From Bin55 sp009840545 (lineage in GTDB: Bacteria > Pseudomonadota > Gammaproteobacteria > Pseudomonadales > Azotimanducaceae): a stretch of 64,000 nt of DNA. Positions 8,954-18,469 of the stretch are shown here, piece after piece. A program made the position numbers and the translations under genes. Every line of letters starts with the position of its first letter. Position 1 is the stretch's first letter. The stretch lies in NCBI GenBank assembly GCA_965208815.1, contig OZ242357.1:1426001-1490000 (forward strand). Reading direction: 5' to 3'. The notes under the pieces are model-generated. The model made no database searches, was not told the origin of the DNA, and was given only the letters and a program-made list of their open reading frames with translations.

Positions 8954-10213
8954 TCAACTCGGCGACGGCAGCTGGATTTCTCGAATCGGGCGTTGCCCAA
9001 TGTTTCTAATCGTGGAACTTCCGAGACCGACACCCAAGACTGCAGCTCCGAAAATAAGACAACCAATTCCAATCGCGGCGACAATGCCAAGAACCTCCGC
9101 AAGGAAACCAAGAAACAATCCTCCTAGGGGAATCAGGTTGTAGCAAACGGTGTGGAATCCCATCACTCTACCTCGAAGTCGATGAGGTACGGCCAATTGC
9201 ATGATGGTCACACCGCTGATCTGGAAGATCGATGCCAGAATCGCACTTGCAAAAGCGAATGCAAATGTCCAAATTAGGAGATTCCAAGACACGGCGAGAG
9301 ACATCAAGAACGTGCCAACAGCTGAAATCAATGCGCATGCGAGTAGCGTCTTACCCGAAACGCTACTAGATTTCATTGCACCGACCACCAGAGTGCCCAC
9401 GATTGCACCTATTCCTCCAGCAGCCAGCAACAATCCATATACCGCTTCGTTCTGATCGAGCAATTCCACAATGTTCGGCAAGAGTTGAACGTACGATTGC
9501 ACGAAGAACATCGCTAGGAAAGTTAGACCAAGCAACCACTTGAATAAACCATGGTTGTAGATGAAGGTCAGCCCTTCAACCAATTCCTGGATTGGCGATG
9601 TCTTGGATTCTTGAGACTCTTTGAGCGGAATGGTGAGGACTACGAGAAACATTGTGAAGAATCCAAGTGCACCTACAGCGAATACCGAGGCTGTGCCTCC
9701 AAAGAACAACAACGCTCCACCGATAGCCGGAATTGTTGCCCGTGATGATTGCCATATGAACGAGTTGAGTGCCACTGCACTCAAGTACGCGGGACGTTTG
9801 ACTAATAACGGATAAATTGAAGCTCGAACAGGCCAATCGATGCCAGTAACGAGCGATGTCATTGCAGCGATGGTGTAGACGTGCCAAACCTTTACCACGT
9901 TGGATGCGTCTAGCACTGTCAAAATGCTCAGAAATACTGTATTGCATAGACAGCTAAACAGAATGATTTTCCGTTTGTCAAACCGATCGGCAATTACCCC
10001 GCCGATTAAGTTCACGACAATTCCTGGAACGGCGGCAGCAGCACCCAAGACTCCAAGCTGAAACGGTGAACCCGTAAGCTCGAATACCAACCATCCCTGT
10101 CCCAAGATCAATAAGTTGGCACCGGCTATGGAAGCTAATGACGCAAACCAATACCTACGAAACGGAGAATAGAGAAACGCGGGGTATCTGCGAAGGAACT
10201 TACGTAGTAGCAC
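8954..10213 (-). CDS. MFS exporter of the MFS_3/EntS-like group
   Basis: 419 residues, about twelve hydrophobic segments. The first loop motif GGVIADRFDKRKIILF is the MFS motif A (GxxxDRxxxRR). The N terminus FRRYWFASLASIAGANLLILGQGWLVFELTGSPFQLGVLGA is typical of EntS-type exporters, and IVGTLVVGAM plus RLRGRVMGFHTVCYNLIPLGGLFLG marks the second half. The start is GTG. It is convergent with the flavoprotein gene at 7670. Substrate unknown; small hydrophobic compounds are usual for the family. Confidence 0.85.
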   Translation of the reverse strand: MLLRKFLRRYPAFLYSPFRRYWFASLASIAGANLLILGQGWLVFELTGSPFQLGVLGAAAAVPGIVVNLIGGVIADRFDKRKIILFSCLCNTVFLSILTVLDASNVVKVWHVYTIAAMTSLVTGIDWPVRASIYPLLVKRPAYLSAVALNSFIWQSSRATIPAIGGALLFFGGTASVFAVGALGFFTMFLVVLTIPLKESQESKTSPIQELVEGLTFIYNHGLFKWLLGLTFLAMFFVQSYVQLLPNIVELLDQNEAVYGLLLAAGGIGAIVGTLVVGAMKSSSVSGKTLLACALISAVGTFLMSLAVSWNLLIWTFAFAFASAILASIFQISGVTIMQLAVPHRLRGRVMGFHTVCYNLIPLGGLFLGFLAEVLGIVAAIGIGCLIFGAAVLGVGLGSSTIRNIGQRPIREIQLPSPS

Positions 10214-10397
10214 CTGTCTAGTTAGACCGTGTCAAAGCTTTTGGCAATCTGTTGTTGTCGCAAATTTGTCCTGGGTTTAGATCAAGTCCACTTAGTCTCG
10301 GAACTGAGATCAATAAAGACGAGCTGTCTCACTAAAGCTGTAAGCCTAAGACAGTGAGTCCGAGCCGACGGTCTATTTAGACTTTCAATCAAGACAG

Positions 10398-11701
10398 TTA
10401 CGAATTAGCGTTTTCTTCAGCTTGTGCTTTTGCTCTCTTTCGAGCTTCAATCTTCAGTTTCATTTGATAGATGTGTAAGTCTTCCTTGCTCTTCGAAGAC
10501 ACCGGAGAATCCATGGCTCGTATCCGGTTGTATTTGCCTTCTTCCATTGCCAGTCTTGTCGCAACCGTTGTTTGTGGGCCGGAATACGACCCGATTTCCA
10601 AGAGTCCGGAGGAATAGAATCCCATTCTTTGAAGCAACTTGTCAGAGGCGTTTTCCAGAACGTCGGAGTCAATCGACAGCTGCCAATTCTCTTGTTGTCT
10701 AACCATGGCTTTACATTAGAGTTCGTCATGATGTAACGCCATTCATCGGTGTGATTGACCCCGGTGCCGTGTAGCAATCGACCGTCCATTAGCATGACTG
10801 TGCCCCCTCTTGCCTCAACGTTCACCGCTGGAGGCAAAGGTCCAACTTCCTCACCTGGCTTTGTCTGAGAAACCAATCTGTGACTGGTTGGAATTACAAG
10901 AGTGCCGCCATTCACTTCGTTGACGTCTTGCATGATGTATACGGTATTAACAAGAATTGGTGCAAATGGGGTCTGGATCGGATGAATCGCACCCGAGTCT
11001 TGGTGAAGCGTCTGCGGATAGCTTCCCGGACGTGCAATATTTGATGCAAACGAATAGGCGTAATGTCCAGGGCCCAACAACTCGAGATTGAGCTGTTCGA
11101 TCATAGGTCCGCCCTGCACCCACTCCGGATCAAATTCAATGCACTTTGCAAAACAATCACCCTTGTTGACTAGAGTCCACATGATGTGGAAGTGCGGTGT
11201 CATGTCGGCGAGTCCACATTCACGTTCCGCTTCAGCTTGTCTTTCCAAGCGATCGCGCATGTACGAGCATTGGTATTCGCTCATCGCATCTTCGATCAAA
11301 CAAAACCCATAATTTCTTAAGTCTTGCCGAGCTTTGTTAATGTCCTTTGTCTCGTGCGGCAAATCGTTGAACTGTTTCCAGTAGTTGTGCTTGCGCGCCA
11401 CGGTGGTGTCATAGTAAGGAGTACCGTTGAGACCACCTCCTTCTGCGCTTCGACCTTCATCAAAGAGAGGACACTGAAATCTTTTCGTAAGGCAACCGTC
11501 TGGGCGCATTACAGGAACGCCGTTGCCACCCACAGGAGGCTTGAGCCACGGATTGTTCTTGTGCATCGAACGAAACGGTTCGCCGGTACGAAACCACTTG
11601 GCATCGGTTATCTGAGAAGCGTCGTCCGACAATGCCACCACACTCTCGGGCAGAAACTCCTCGGGGACCCCTTTATGGTCTTCGCTTAGTTCCTGCTTCA
11701 T
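10398..11701 (-). pseudogene. Phytanoyl-CoA dioxygenase (PhyH) family protein, apparent single-base frameshift
   Basis: The ATG at 11701 is preceded by AGGTGGAGGAGCG, so it is a better start than the upstream one at 11737. Fe(II)/2-oxoglutarate site residues are visible: HxD in LHQDSGAIHP and the distal His in DGRLLHGTGVNH. The frame goes wrong near 10,705. Up to SNVKPWL it is family-like, then it continues in meaningless residues to 10460. The proper C terminus (RQQENWQLSIDSDVLENASDKLL...) is in another frame down to 10398. Adding one base between the TGG and TTA codons joins the two into about 446 residues. Either a real inactivation or a one-base sequencing error. The gene is divergent from the hydrolase at 11852. 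Confidence 0.85.
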
Positions 11702-11851
11702 CGCTCCTCCACCTACACTTGCACCCTGGCTAATCACTGAACCACGTGAGCAATACTCGGGATCGCTCTACGTTTGGGTTTCGTACGAACTACAATTGAT
11801 CTCGCTAATCTAATTCTAATAGTTCGTATTGTGTACACGACTAGGCAGCGA

Positions 11852-12697
11852 ATGAGCTCAACTCGCACCGGCATCCGGTTTGGCCCACTACATGTAGCAG
11901 TACTTGCTCTGGGATTCCTCAGTTGTAACCCGCTGATGGGAAGCGAAGATGTAAAGGATGAGGACTTTCCGTGGATCTCGACGTTGAATGCTGGAGATTG
12001 GAAAGAGGAGTTGTGGGGAGACAAAGAACTCAGAGAGAATGGAAGCCGACTACTGAAGCTCGAAAAGGGCATTCACTTTCTAGAACCAGAAGTGAATCCA
12101 GAAAATGATGTACTCATTGCGATTCATGGGTTTGCGGCGAGGGGCTATGAGTGGGTCTATCCGCTCCAAATATTGGACAACGACGAGTTTGACACCTATT
12201 TCTTTAGGTGGGAATGGGGGAAACCAACCGAACGGGCGGAAAAGCTCTTCTTGAATGAATTCGAGGAGATTCGTTCAAAACGCGCGGAGTCTCTTAGCAA
12301 AGTTCGCGTGGTTGCTCACAGTTGTGGTGGCACGGTCATCATGTCAGTAATCGAGTCATTACCCTCAGACATAGAGTATGAGGTGCATGTTGTTGCCTCT
12401 CCGCTCGGTGGGCTGGGAATCTTCACTGTGTGTGATGTTGACCTCCCCAAAGAAATTCCCGAGAATTTTGAGATCACACAGTGGAAGACCCAGCAACACA
12501 TGGACTCCGTGTTTCTGTACTTTCCCTGGGATACACAAGACGCGGAATTGGACGGGATCAAAGTAATTGACCTACCTGAACGAGCAAAAGGCAAACGAAT
12601 TGGCCATGTGAGGTCTCTCTCGTGGGTCGCCGACCAGATTGCAGGCTCAGACAAACCAAGCAAAGAAATCTCTCAAGTGGGAGAGCAGACTCAGTAG
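11852..12697 (+). CDS. Alpha/beta hydrolase, probably exported or lipid-anchored
   Basis: 281 residues from the ATG at 11852 (the frame is open 26 codons further). The N terminus is a basic stretch followed by a hydrophobic segment ending VLALGFLSCNPL, a signal peptide with a possible lipobox cysteine (the residue at -3 is Phe, not the usual Leu). The hydrolase core shows the oxyanion turn IHGFAARGYEW and the nucleophile elbow VVAHSCGGT (AHSxGG). A C-terminal histidine in GKRIGHVRSLSWV could complete the triad. Probable esterase or lipase-like enzyme at the periplasmic side; substrate unknown. Confidence 0.65.
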   Translation: MSSTRTGIRFGPLHVAVLALGFLSCNPLMGSEDVKDEDFPWISTLNAGDWKEELWGDKELRENGSRLLKLEKGIHFLEPEVNPENDVLIAIHGFAARGYEWVYPLQILDNDEFDTYFFRWEWGKPTERAEKLFLNEFEEIRSKRAESLSKVRVVAHSCGGTVIMSVIESLPSDIEYEVHVVASPLGGLGIFTVCDVDLPKEIPENFEITQWKTQQHMDSVFLYFPWDTQDAELDGIKVIDLPERAKGKRIGHVRSLSWVADQIAGSDKPSKEISQVGEQTQ

Positions 12698-12783
12698 TCT
12701 CTCGGACGAGAGAACAGAGCTCGCGTCTGTGTGCCAGTGCTAGTACTGTACTCGCGGCAATTCAGTTCTAACAGATAGTTACG

Positions 12784-13896
12784 CTATGTTGCGGCAACTG
12801 CACGTTCTCTTGCTTTCTCTGCTGCAACTACTTCGGTCATTCCTTGCCACTCGTCCCACATATCGCACAGCATGTCCTTGGAGCGTTCCCAAGGATTGTT
12901 TCCATCCTCGAACTCTAGCCACTCACCTCGTTGCCCTCGGTCTGGGTGATCCGAAATGCCGTTGACCATGACGTTGGGTTGTCGCTTCTTGTTACGAATT
13001 CGAAAGATTATGTTCTTGCGAGATTCGGTGCCATTCTCATTTCGAGTGCCCGAGTGTGGAATGTGGTACAGGGTGATACATGCGTCGCCTTTGTCCATCA
13101 AGACCTGTGTGGGTCTTGGCCACTTTACACCGTCGGGCGTTGACTCAGAGGTTTCGTCGATGAACTTGTTTCGGACCATTTCGGGCAAGTAAACGTGACC
13201 GCATCCGTTGGGTGCGTCATAGTTCAGACGAGGCCAACCCGGACCCTCCGGTCCCATACAGTTACCTTGGGCTCGTTGCCACTGAAAGAACTTTTCGGTC
13301 TCGTGGTGTGCTCCACGCAATACAGAAGTTTGTCCGCAGCCTTCACGTGTCTGGTCATTGAGGCAAACAAACACAAAGGCGGTGAAACTCCCATTGCCCA
13401 AAGTCATCTCGGGATCTTCAAATAATGGCACGCTGTTGTGACCCATTACTTCTGGAGAACGTCCTATGTCGCCTTTCGGACCGGAAGAAATGTAGTGGTG
13501 ATACCTTTCGTCAGGTGTACCCGATATTGGTTTTTGCGGAACACCAATTGTGCAAAGACCATCCATATGAGACTCTGCTCCGTAGTACGGCATGTCCTTG
13601 TCGGGATACCCGAGATTGTTGTAGTGCTCTCCGGGTTCTCTTTTTCGCAATATCCCAACTTGAGAGGCAATAGGGGGATCAAAGTAGCCCATCGCTTCAT
13701 GAAGAATCGGTGTTACCGAACTAGCGTTTACGAGGTCTGTCAATGGTTTTGTGGATCCCGAATACTGTCCTTCGATTGGATTCTGGATACGATGCAAAGC
13801 TGCATCGACGAGTTCTTCGGACACTGCGTTCTTGACGATGATGTAGCCGTCTCGATAGAGATCTTTCTTCTGATCAAGTGTCAACGATTCCTGCAT
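12784..13896 (-). CDS. Phytanoyl-CoA dioxygenase (PhyH) family protein
   Basis: 370 residues with start ATG preceded by GAGGGAGACATC. The N terminus (LTLDQKKDLYRDGYIIVKNAVSEELVDAAL) is the standard PhyH opening. The iron site is HxD in ESHMDGLCTIG plus the distal His in LYHIPHSGTRN, with the 2-oxoglutarate-binding Arg downstream in KNIIFRIRNK. It is a close architectural relative of the gene at 33215: both have an xxHxDGL site, a GPEGPGW/GPDGPGW segment and a C-terminal WDEWQGM/WHEWRGI tail, so the two are likely paralogues. Family members hydroxylate or otherwise oxidise small organics; substrate unknown. Convergent with the hydrolase at 11852. Confidence 0.88.
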   Translation of the reverse strand: MQESLTLDQKKDLYRDGYIIVKNAVSEELVDAALHRIQNPIEGQYSGSTKPLTDLVNASSVTPILHEAMGYFDPPIASQVGILRKREPGEHYNNLGYPDKDMPYYGAESHMDGLCTIGVPQKPISGTPDERYHHYISSGPKGDIGRSPEVMGHNSVPLFEDPEMTLGNGSFTAFVFVCLNDQTREGCGQTSVLRGAHHETEKFFQWQRAQGNCMGPEGPGWPRLNYDAPNGCGHVYLPEMVRNKFIDETSESTPDGVKWPRPTQVLMDKGDACITLYHIPHSGTRNENGTESRKNIIFRIRNKKRQPNVMVNGISDHPDRGQRGEWLEFEDGNNPWERSKDMLCDMWDEWQGMTEVVAAEKARERAVAAT

Positions 13897-14023
13897 GATG
13901 TCTCCCTCGAATTCTCCTCATAGCATCTGCAATCATTCACTCGCTCATCTTGCGACAATACGACCTCGCGCATCGCATAGCGAGTGAACACCAAATATTA
14001 ACAATTCGTGCCTTGCTCCCGAA

Positions 14024-14449
14024 CTACTGTGCGCTCAACGCTGATCGAATTCGTTGTGCATGGTCCTCGAGCACAGAAGACTGTTCAGGTTCCCGACTGT
14101 GAAAAGCCATCTGCAATCCGCCCCATCTTGGAATCACATGAAAGTGCAAGTGAAAGACACTTTGCCCTGCTCCCGCACGATTCAGTTGCACAATCATTAC
14201 ACCATCCGGCTCAAATGCCGAGTCCACTGCCTTAGCAACTCTACGTGTTTGCAGGATGAGCTGTTCGAGACCCTGGTCCGATATTCCAAGGATGTCTACG
14301 GCGGGTTCTTTCGGAATTACAAGAGTGTGCCCCTTACTTTGGGGCATGATGTCCATCATGGTCAACGAGTACTTGTTCTGATCAACCACGTAGGCCGGTG
14401 CTTCTCCTCGGATAATCTTGGCAAAAATGTTGTTATCGTCGTAGTTCAT
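14024..14449 (-). CDS. HIT (histidine triad) family nucleotide hydrolase
   Basis: 141 residues. The histidine triad HLHFHVIP (His100, His102, His104) is intact, preceded by GAGQSVFH; the family helix region includes NIFAKIIRGEAPAY and the HTLVIPKEP strand. HIT proteins hydrolyse nucleoside phosphoramidates or dinucleoside polyphosphates. The gene is divergent from the cysteine-peptidase gene at 14588. Confidence 0.92.
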   Translation of the reverse strand: MNYDDNNIFAKIIRGEAPAYVVDQNKYSLTMMDIMPQSKGHTLVIPKEPAVDILGISDQGLEQLILQTRRVAKAVDSAFEPDGVMIVQLNRAGAGQSVFHLHFHVIPRWGGLQMAFHSREPEQSSVLEDHAQRIRSALSAQ

Positions 14450-14587
14450 AGGTCGCTTGTCTCCGTGAAGTTCGGGTAAAGTACTTCCGTGAAACTGTCG
14501 GTTATCGAGTAGAGAATGTTACTTCGAACTCACTGATAGCTTCCGGTGTCGTTGAGTGATCAAGAAGATGCAAGTCAGAGGATCCGT

Positions 14588-15328
14588 ATGAACTGGTACA
14601 TCATGCGAGATAGAGCAAGTCCTACCGCTTCGATCTTCTCCAAGGCATTCGCCACGGCAAGTCTTGTCTACTTACTTGTTATGGGCGCAAGCGTCAGCGG
14701 CGAGGAGTTTGACAACGACGCAAATCGCATCGGTCCGGCCAGTCTCCTAAAAGACTGGTATGAAGTCGTAAAGCGTTCTGAAGACGAACAAGAACTGATC
14801 AAGAAGTGCTTGGAGGACGAGTCCAGCTGTACGAAGCAAATGAAGTCCATACGCACTCTGGTGCTTCGAGGGAGGGACTTGAAGCCTAAACAAAAGCTGT
14901 CCTTGGTTAACAGATTCATCAATAAGGAGAGACGTTACACACGAGACCGTCGCACCAACGATCAACCAGCCGAAAGTCATGTCGACAGGCGGCAGAATTG
15001 GACCACACTGCTCGATTTTCTAGAAACAGGCGGAGATTGCGAAGACTATGCAACTTCAAAGTACGCGTTGCTCAAGTTATTAGGGTTTGAGCCCGACGAA
15101 CTAAGAATTCTTGTCGTATACGATAGAAACGTAAGGGAGCACCACGCCTTGACCCTTGTCAAAACCAAGGAATTGGGACTTCAATTGCTAGACAACGATA
15201 ATTCCATCTATCGAAATCGCCCATTCCACTATCGCTACGTGTACTCCTTGAATGAAGACTCCATTTGGGACCACTCATTGGACCGAGTGCCTGCTGCAAG
15301 ACGTCTTAAGGCAAACCGTTCGCGTTAG
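14588..15328 (+). CDS. BTLCP-type transglutaminase-like cysteine peptidase, exported
   Basis: The frame is open from a GTG at 14546, but the ATG at 14588 has AGAGGATCCGT before it and starts a typical signal peptide (hydrophobic ATASLVYLLVMGASVSG, cleavage after about residue 36). The mature part shows the triad of bacterial transglutaminase-like cysteine proteinases: Cys in GGDCEDYATSKY, His in REHHALTLV and Asp in LLDNDNSIY. The best-known member, LapG, cleaves surface adhesins in the periplasm. No adhesin or LapD-type regulator is adjacent, so that specific role is not supported here. Confidence 0.85.
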   Translation: MNWYIMRDRASPTASIFSKAFATASLVYLLVMGASVSGEEFDNDANRIGPASLLKDWYEVVKRSEDEQELIKKCLEDESSCTKQMKSIRTLVLRGRDLKPKQKLSLVNRFINKERRYTRDRRTNDQPAESHVDRRQNWTTLLDFLETGGDCEDYATSKYALLKLLGFEPDELRILVVYDRNVREHHALTLVKTKELGLQLLDNDNSIYRNRPFHYRYVYSLNEDSIWDHSLDRVPAARRLKANRSR

Positions 15329-15329
15329 T

Positions 15330-16172
15330 TCATTGAATTCCCGTATCGCGTTGCCGACGTGCTTCAAAGAGCATGACCGTAGCGGCCATGGCTGTATTCA
15401 GTGAATCTGCTTGACCCAATTGAGGAAGGTAAACCACTTCGTCGGCTTTCTCAAACCAGTCGTCGTCCAATCCCTCCGATTCACTCCCTAGCACAAGAGC
15501 TGAAGGCATTGTGTAATCAACACTGGTGTACGAACTGCTTGCTTGCGGAGTCGTGGCAATCAGATTCACTCCTTGAAGTCGGCACCACTCAACGGTCGAG
15601 TCTTTGGTCGCCTGAGCAACTGGTACAGAAAACAAAGTGCCAAGACTTGACCGAACCACATTGGGATTGAAAACATCCGTAACTTGATCGCAAACAATGA
15701 CCGCATCGGCACCGGCAGCATCCGCAGAACGCAATATCGTTCCAAGATTTCCAGGTTTCTCCAAAGCTACGGCTATCAGAACGAGAGAATTTTCTTTCGT
15801 GGAGATCCGATTCAAGTCTAAAGAAAACTTGGGAGCGACTGCGACCATACGCGAGTCTGCCCCTCGATAGCAAATCAAGTCCATTATGTTTTCGTCAGCA
15901 GGTACGATCTCAGTCTTGCCACCCGACTCCATTCGTGCCAACAATTCGGAGTGCACTCGATCTTCAGCAATTGACTTATCAACCAAGACAAACTCCAAGG
16001 GCAACTCTGCTTCGGCAGCTCGTTCAAGCTCTCGTTCCCCTTCGATGAGAAAGAGATCGTGAACGTCGCGCTTACGCTTGAAACGCAGTTGCATTGCTAA
16101 CTTGACCCGAGGGTTTTGACGGCTAGTGACGTGACGCAGTGCTAGCCGCCGAGAGTGTACAAACGGATCCAT
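15330..16172 (-). CDS. SpoU/TrmH-family RNA 2'-O-ribose methyltransferase
   Basis: 280 residues. The N-terminal substrate-binding domain (SRQNPRVKLAMQLRFKRKRDVHDLFLIEGERELERA) is followed by the SPOUT knot with its three motifs: LEKPGNLGTILRSADAAG, LVLGSESEGLDDDW and QADSLNTAMAATVMLFEARRQ. It methylates ribose in rRNA or tRNA using SAM; the exact site cannot be told from sequence. Its stop codon lies one base from that of the convergent peptidase gene, and it follows the enoyl-CoA hydratase-like gene on the same strand by 12 bp, so the two are probably cotranscribed. Confidence 0.9.
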   Translation of the reverse strand: MDPFVHSRRLALRHVTSRQNPRVKLAMQLRFKRKRDVHDLFLIEGERELERAAEAELPLEFVLVDKSIAEDRVHSELLARMESGGKTEIVPADENIMDLICYRGADSRMVAVAPKFSLDLNRISTKENSLVLIAVALEKPGNLGTILRSADAAGADAVIVCDQVTDVFNPNVVRSSLGTLFSVPVAQATKDSTVEWCRLQGVNLIATTPQASSSYTSVDYTMPSALVLGSESEGLDDDWFEKADEVVYLPQLGQADSLNTAMAATVMLFEARRQRDTGIQ

Positions 16173-16184
16173 CAGTTGGAGAAC

Positions 16185-17084
16185 TCACTCCTCCTTTTTG
16201 GTGGGATACTTGTACCAGTCGTTGCCGACGTACATGGGGTCTCGCCATGCGATTGCGTGCTTCAATCCACCTTCTCGCATGTGATCCTGCCACTCGTAGC
16301 TAGATCCCGTACTTTGGCCAGCCGCATCCATGTCCGTACTGCTACGGACAGACGAGTAAATACCCATGTTTTCATAGAAACGGTTCATGTTGAGCTTGAG
16401 CATAGCCAAGTGGTCTGCAGTCATGTTTGCAAGACGGTCAGCAAATGCGACGGTTCTATCTTCTAGTTCGTCTTTTGGCCAAGCGTAGTTGACCATTCCG
16501 ATTTTCTCGGCTTCTGAGCCAGTGATGTTTTCGCCGGTGTAGTAAAGCTCTTTCGCCTTTCGCATTCCAATAACCAGAGGCCATATCACACCTGTTCGAG
16601 ACGTTCCAAGACCTCGACAACCAGGATGTCCCAGCTGCGTATCCTCTGCCGCGACAACAAGGTCGGCCATCATGGCAACTTCACATCCACCCGCGATCGC
16701 GTAGCCATGGACCTGCGCTATGGTCACCTTTGCCATGTTCCAAAAGTACATGTGAATGTCAGTAATCTGTTGCATCCCTGTTCTAATGCCCATGACCAAC
16801 CGCCTTCCTTTTGAATCGGCCGTACGAAACCTTCGTACAACTGCGTCGGCGCCCCTTCCTCCTGAAGGAGTAAGGTCGTATCCCGCGCTAAACGCTCGGC
16901 CGGCACCTTTGACGATGATTACTCGAATCGAATCGTCTGCCTCCATGTCATGAAGTGCGTCATTAAAGTCATAGAGCAACTCTTGTGAGAGTGCATTCAG
17001 TTTTTCTGGACGATTGAGGGTTATGACTCCAACTCGATCATCCGTTCCAGTGCGATCGGTCAGTACAAAGTCATAGTCAGGCAT
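16185..17084 (-). CDS. Enoyl-CoA hydratase/isomerase (crotonase) family protein
   Basis: 299 residues, ATG preceded by AGGAGAAACCA. Crotonase features are the N-terminal VGVITLNRPEKLNALSQELL, the first oxyanion loop AGRAFSAGYDL and the second oxyanion loop HGYAIAGGCEVAMMADLVVA. The position equivalent to the first catalytic Glu of rat crotonase (the PE of FGQPE) is Gly in LGHPGCRGLG. The second Glu (KAKELYYTGENI) appears kept. This suggests a reaction other than simple enoyl-CoA hydration. Upstream of the SpoU methyltransferase and in the same direction. Confidence 0.83.
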   Translation of the reverse strand: MPDYDFVLTDRTGTDDRVGVITLNRPEKLNALSQELLYDFNDALHDMEADDSIRVIIVKGAGRAFSAGYDLTPSGGRGADAVVRRFRTADSKGRRLVMGIRTGMQQITDIHMYFWNMAKVTIAQVHGYAIAGGCEVAMMADLVVAAEDTQLGHPGCRGLGTSRTGVIWPLVIGMRKAKELYYTGENITGSEAEKIGMVNYAWPKDELEDRTVAFADRLANMTADHLAMLKLNMNRFYENMGIYSSVRSSTDMDAAGQSTGSSYEWQDHMREGGLKHAIAWRDPMYVGNDWYKYPTKKEE

Positions 17085-17223
17085 TGGTTTCTCCTGTAAT
17101 CAGATCTTCTACGAAAGGTTTTGGGGCCTTTCCATTGCGGAATTCACAATGTGTAAATGCTACTGAATTGGTGTGTGACACGGTTTTGCGTTATCCTTTA
17201 ACAAGCCATAGTGGAGAGTTCGA

Positions 17224-18456
17224 ATGAGCACCTCGCCAACACAACCAAACAGACGCCAGGTCCTGAAATGGGGCACCGCAGCTGGATTGACGGGAACTTT
17301 TCTCGGGCAATCTGGCGTGGCCGAAACAAATACTCAAGAAGCTCCTGAAGTACAGAAGTACAAAAGGCTCGGGAGAACAGAGTTCGAAATCTCCGACATT
17401 TCCTTCGGTTCAAGCGGAATTCGAAGGGGACAGGAGGATGTAGTTCGACATGCAATAGACCGAGGAATCAACTATTTGGACTCCGCGGAGAGCTATACGG
17501 GAGGTCAATCCGAGACAGTGATTGGAAACGTCGTCAAGGGCATGCGTGACAAAGTCTATATCGTCTCAAAAATCATTACTCATGAAGCAATGAAGAGCGA
17601 CGAAATCATGAAACGCTTGGAAGAGTCACTTGAGCGGCTTCAGACAGACTACGTTGATGTCTACATGAACCATGCTGTGAACGATGTCAAAGTTATGAAG
17701 TCTCCCGAATGGCATAAGTTTGTCGAGACAGCCAAGGAACAAGGAAAAATCCGATTCGCTGGCATGTCCGGACATGCCGGACGGCTAGCCGAGTGTCTCG
17801 AGTACTCACTCGACCAAGACATCTGTGATGTCGTTCTCTGCGCATACAACTTTGGCCAAGATCCAAGTTTCATGGCAAACCTTACACGAGGAATGGATTG
17901 GATTGCCCGTCAGCCCAAACTACCGGATCTGCTGAAGAAAGCCAAGGAAAACGACGTTGGCACAGTAGTGATGAAGACCCTGATGGGTGCTCGACTCAAC
18001 GACATGAAACCGTGGGAAAAAGACGGATCCACCTTTTCTCAAGCCGCGTTCAAATGGGTGCTTTCCAACTCCGATGTAGATGCGCTCATAGTTTCCATGA
18101 ACAGAACCAAAGACATCGATGAGTTTCTTGGAGCGTCAGGCGCTGAGGAGATGAGCTATGGCGACCGAGAGCTATTGGAACGCTACATTGCTCTCAATAG
18201 CGACACATACTGTCGTCCTGGTTGTTCCGATTGTGAGAGCAGTTGCCCCTACAACGTTCAAGTAGCCGATGTCTTGCGCACACGCATGTACGCAACCGAC
18301 TATCGCGACGTTGAAATGGCTCGCAATGAGTATGCGCAACTTGCTACAAACAGCAGTGCTTGTCTGACTTGCAGTGGTACTCCTTGCGCCGATGCATGCA
18401 CTTACGGTGTATCCATCGCGAGACTTTCCGCCCCAACCCACCGCATGCTTGCTTAG
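17224..18456 (+). CDS. TAT-exported aldo/keto reductase with C-terminal Fe-S cluster domain
   Basis: 410 residues; ATG with GGAGAG upstream. Residues 9-30 are a twin-arginine signal (NRRQVLKWGTAAGLTGTFLG), so the enzyme is folded before export. Residues ~45-310 are an AKR barrel: YKRLGRTEFEISDISFG, INYLDSAESYTGG (catalytic Asp and Tyr), VYIVSKI (Lys) and a His in VYMNHAV. Residues ~328-400 hold eight cysteines in two groups, CRPGCSDCESSCP and CLTCSGTPCADAC, as in AKR proteins that carry [4Fe-4S] clusters. This suggests electron transfer rather than simple NADPH-linked reduction. A second TAT-AKR without the Fe-S tail lies at 24682. Confidence 0.88.
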   Translation: MSTSPTQPNRRQVLKWGTAAGLTGTFLGQSGVAETNTQEAPEVQKYKRLGRTEFEISDISFGSSGIRRGQEDVVRHAIDRGINYLDSAESYTGGQSETVIGNVVKGMRDKVYIVSKIITHEAMKSDEIMKRLEESLERLQTDYVDVYMNHAVNDVKVMKSPEWHKFVETAKEQGKIRFAGMSGHAGRLAECLEYSLDQDICDVVLCAYNFGQDPSFMANLTRGMDWIARQPKLPDLLKKAKENDVGTVVMKTLMGARLNDMKPWEKDGSTFSQAAFKWVLSNSDVDALIVSMNRTKDIDEFLGASGAEEMSYGDRELLERYIALNSDTYCRPGCSDCESSCPYNVQVADVLRTRMYATDYRDVEMARNEYAQLATNSSACLTCSGTPCADACTYGVSIARLSAPTHRMLA

Positions 18457-18469
18457 ACAGCAGTTCACA

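Noticed and set aside
10398..10706. A separate 102-codon gene after the PhyH frame
   Set aside because: It is the displaced C terminus of the same PhyH protein; treated as one frameshifted gene.
10690..10712. Programmed frameshifting in the PhyH gene
   Set aside because: No slippery run or downstream structure at the break; a simple one-base loss or error fits better.
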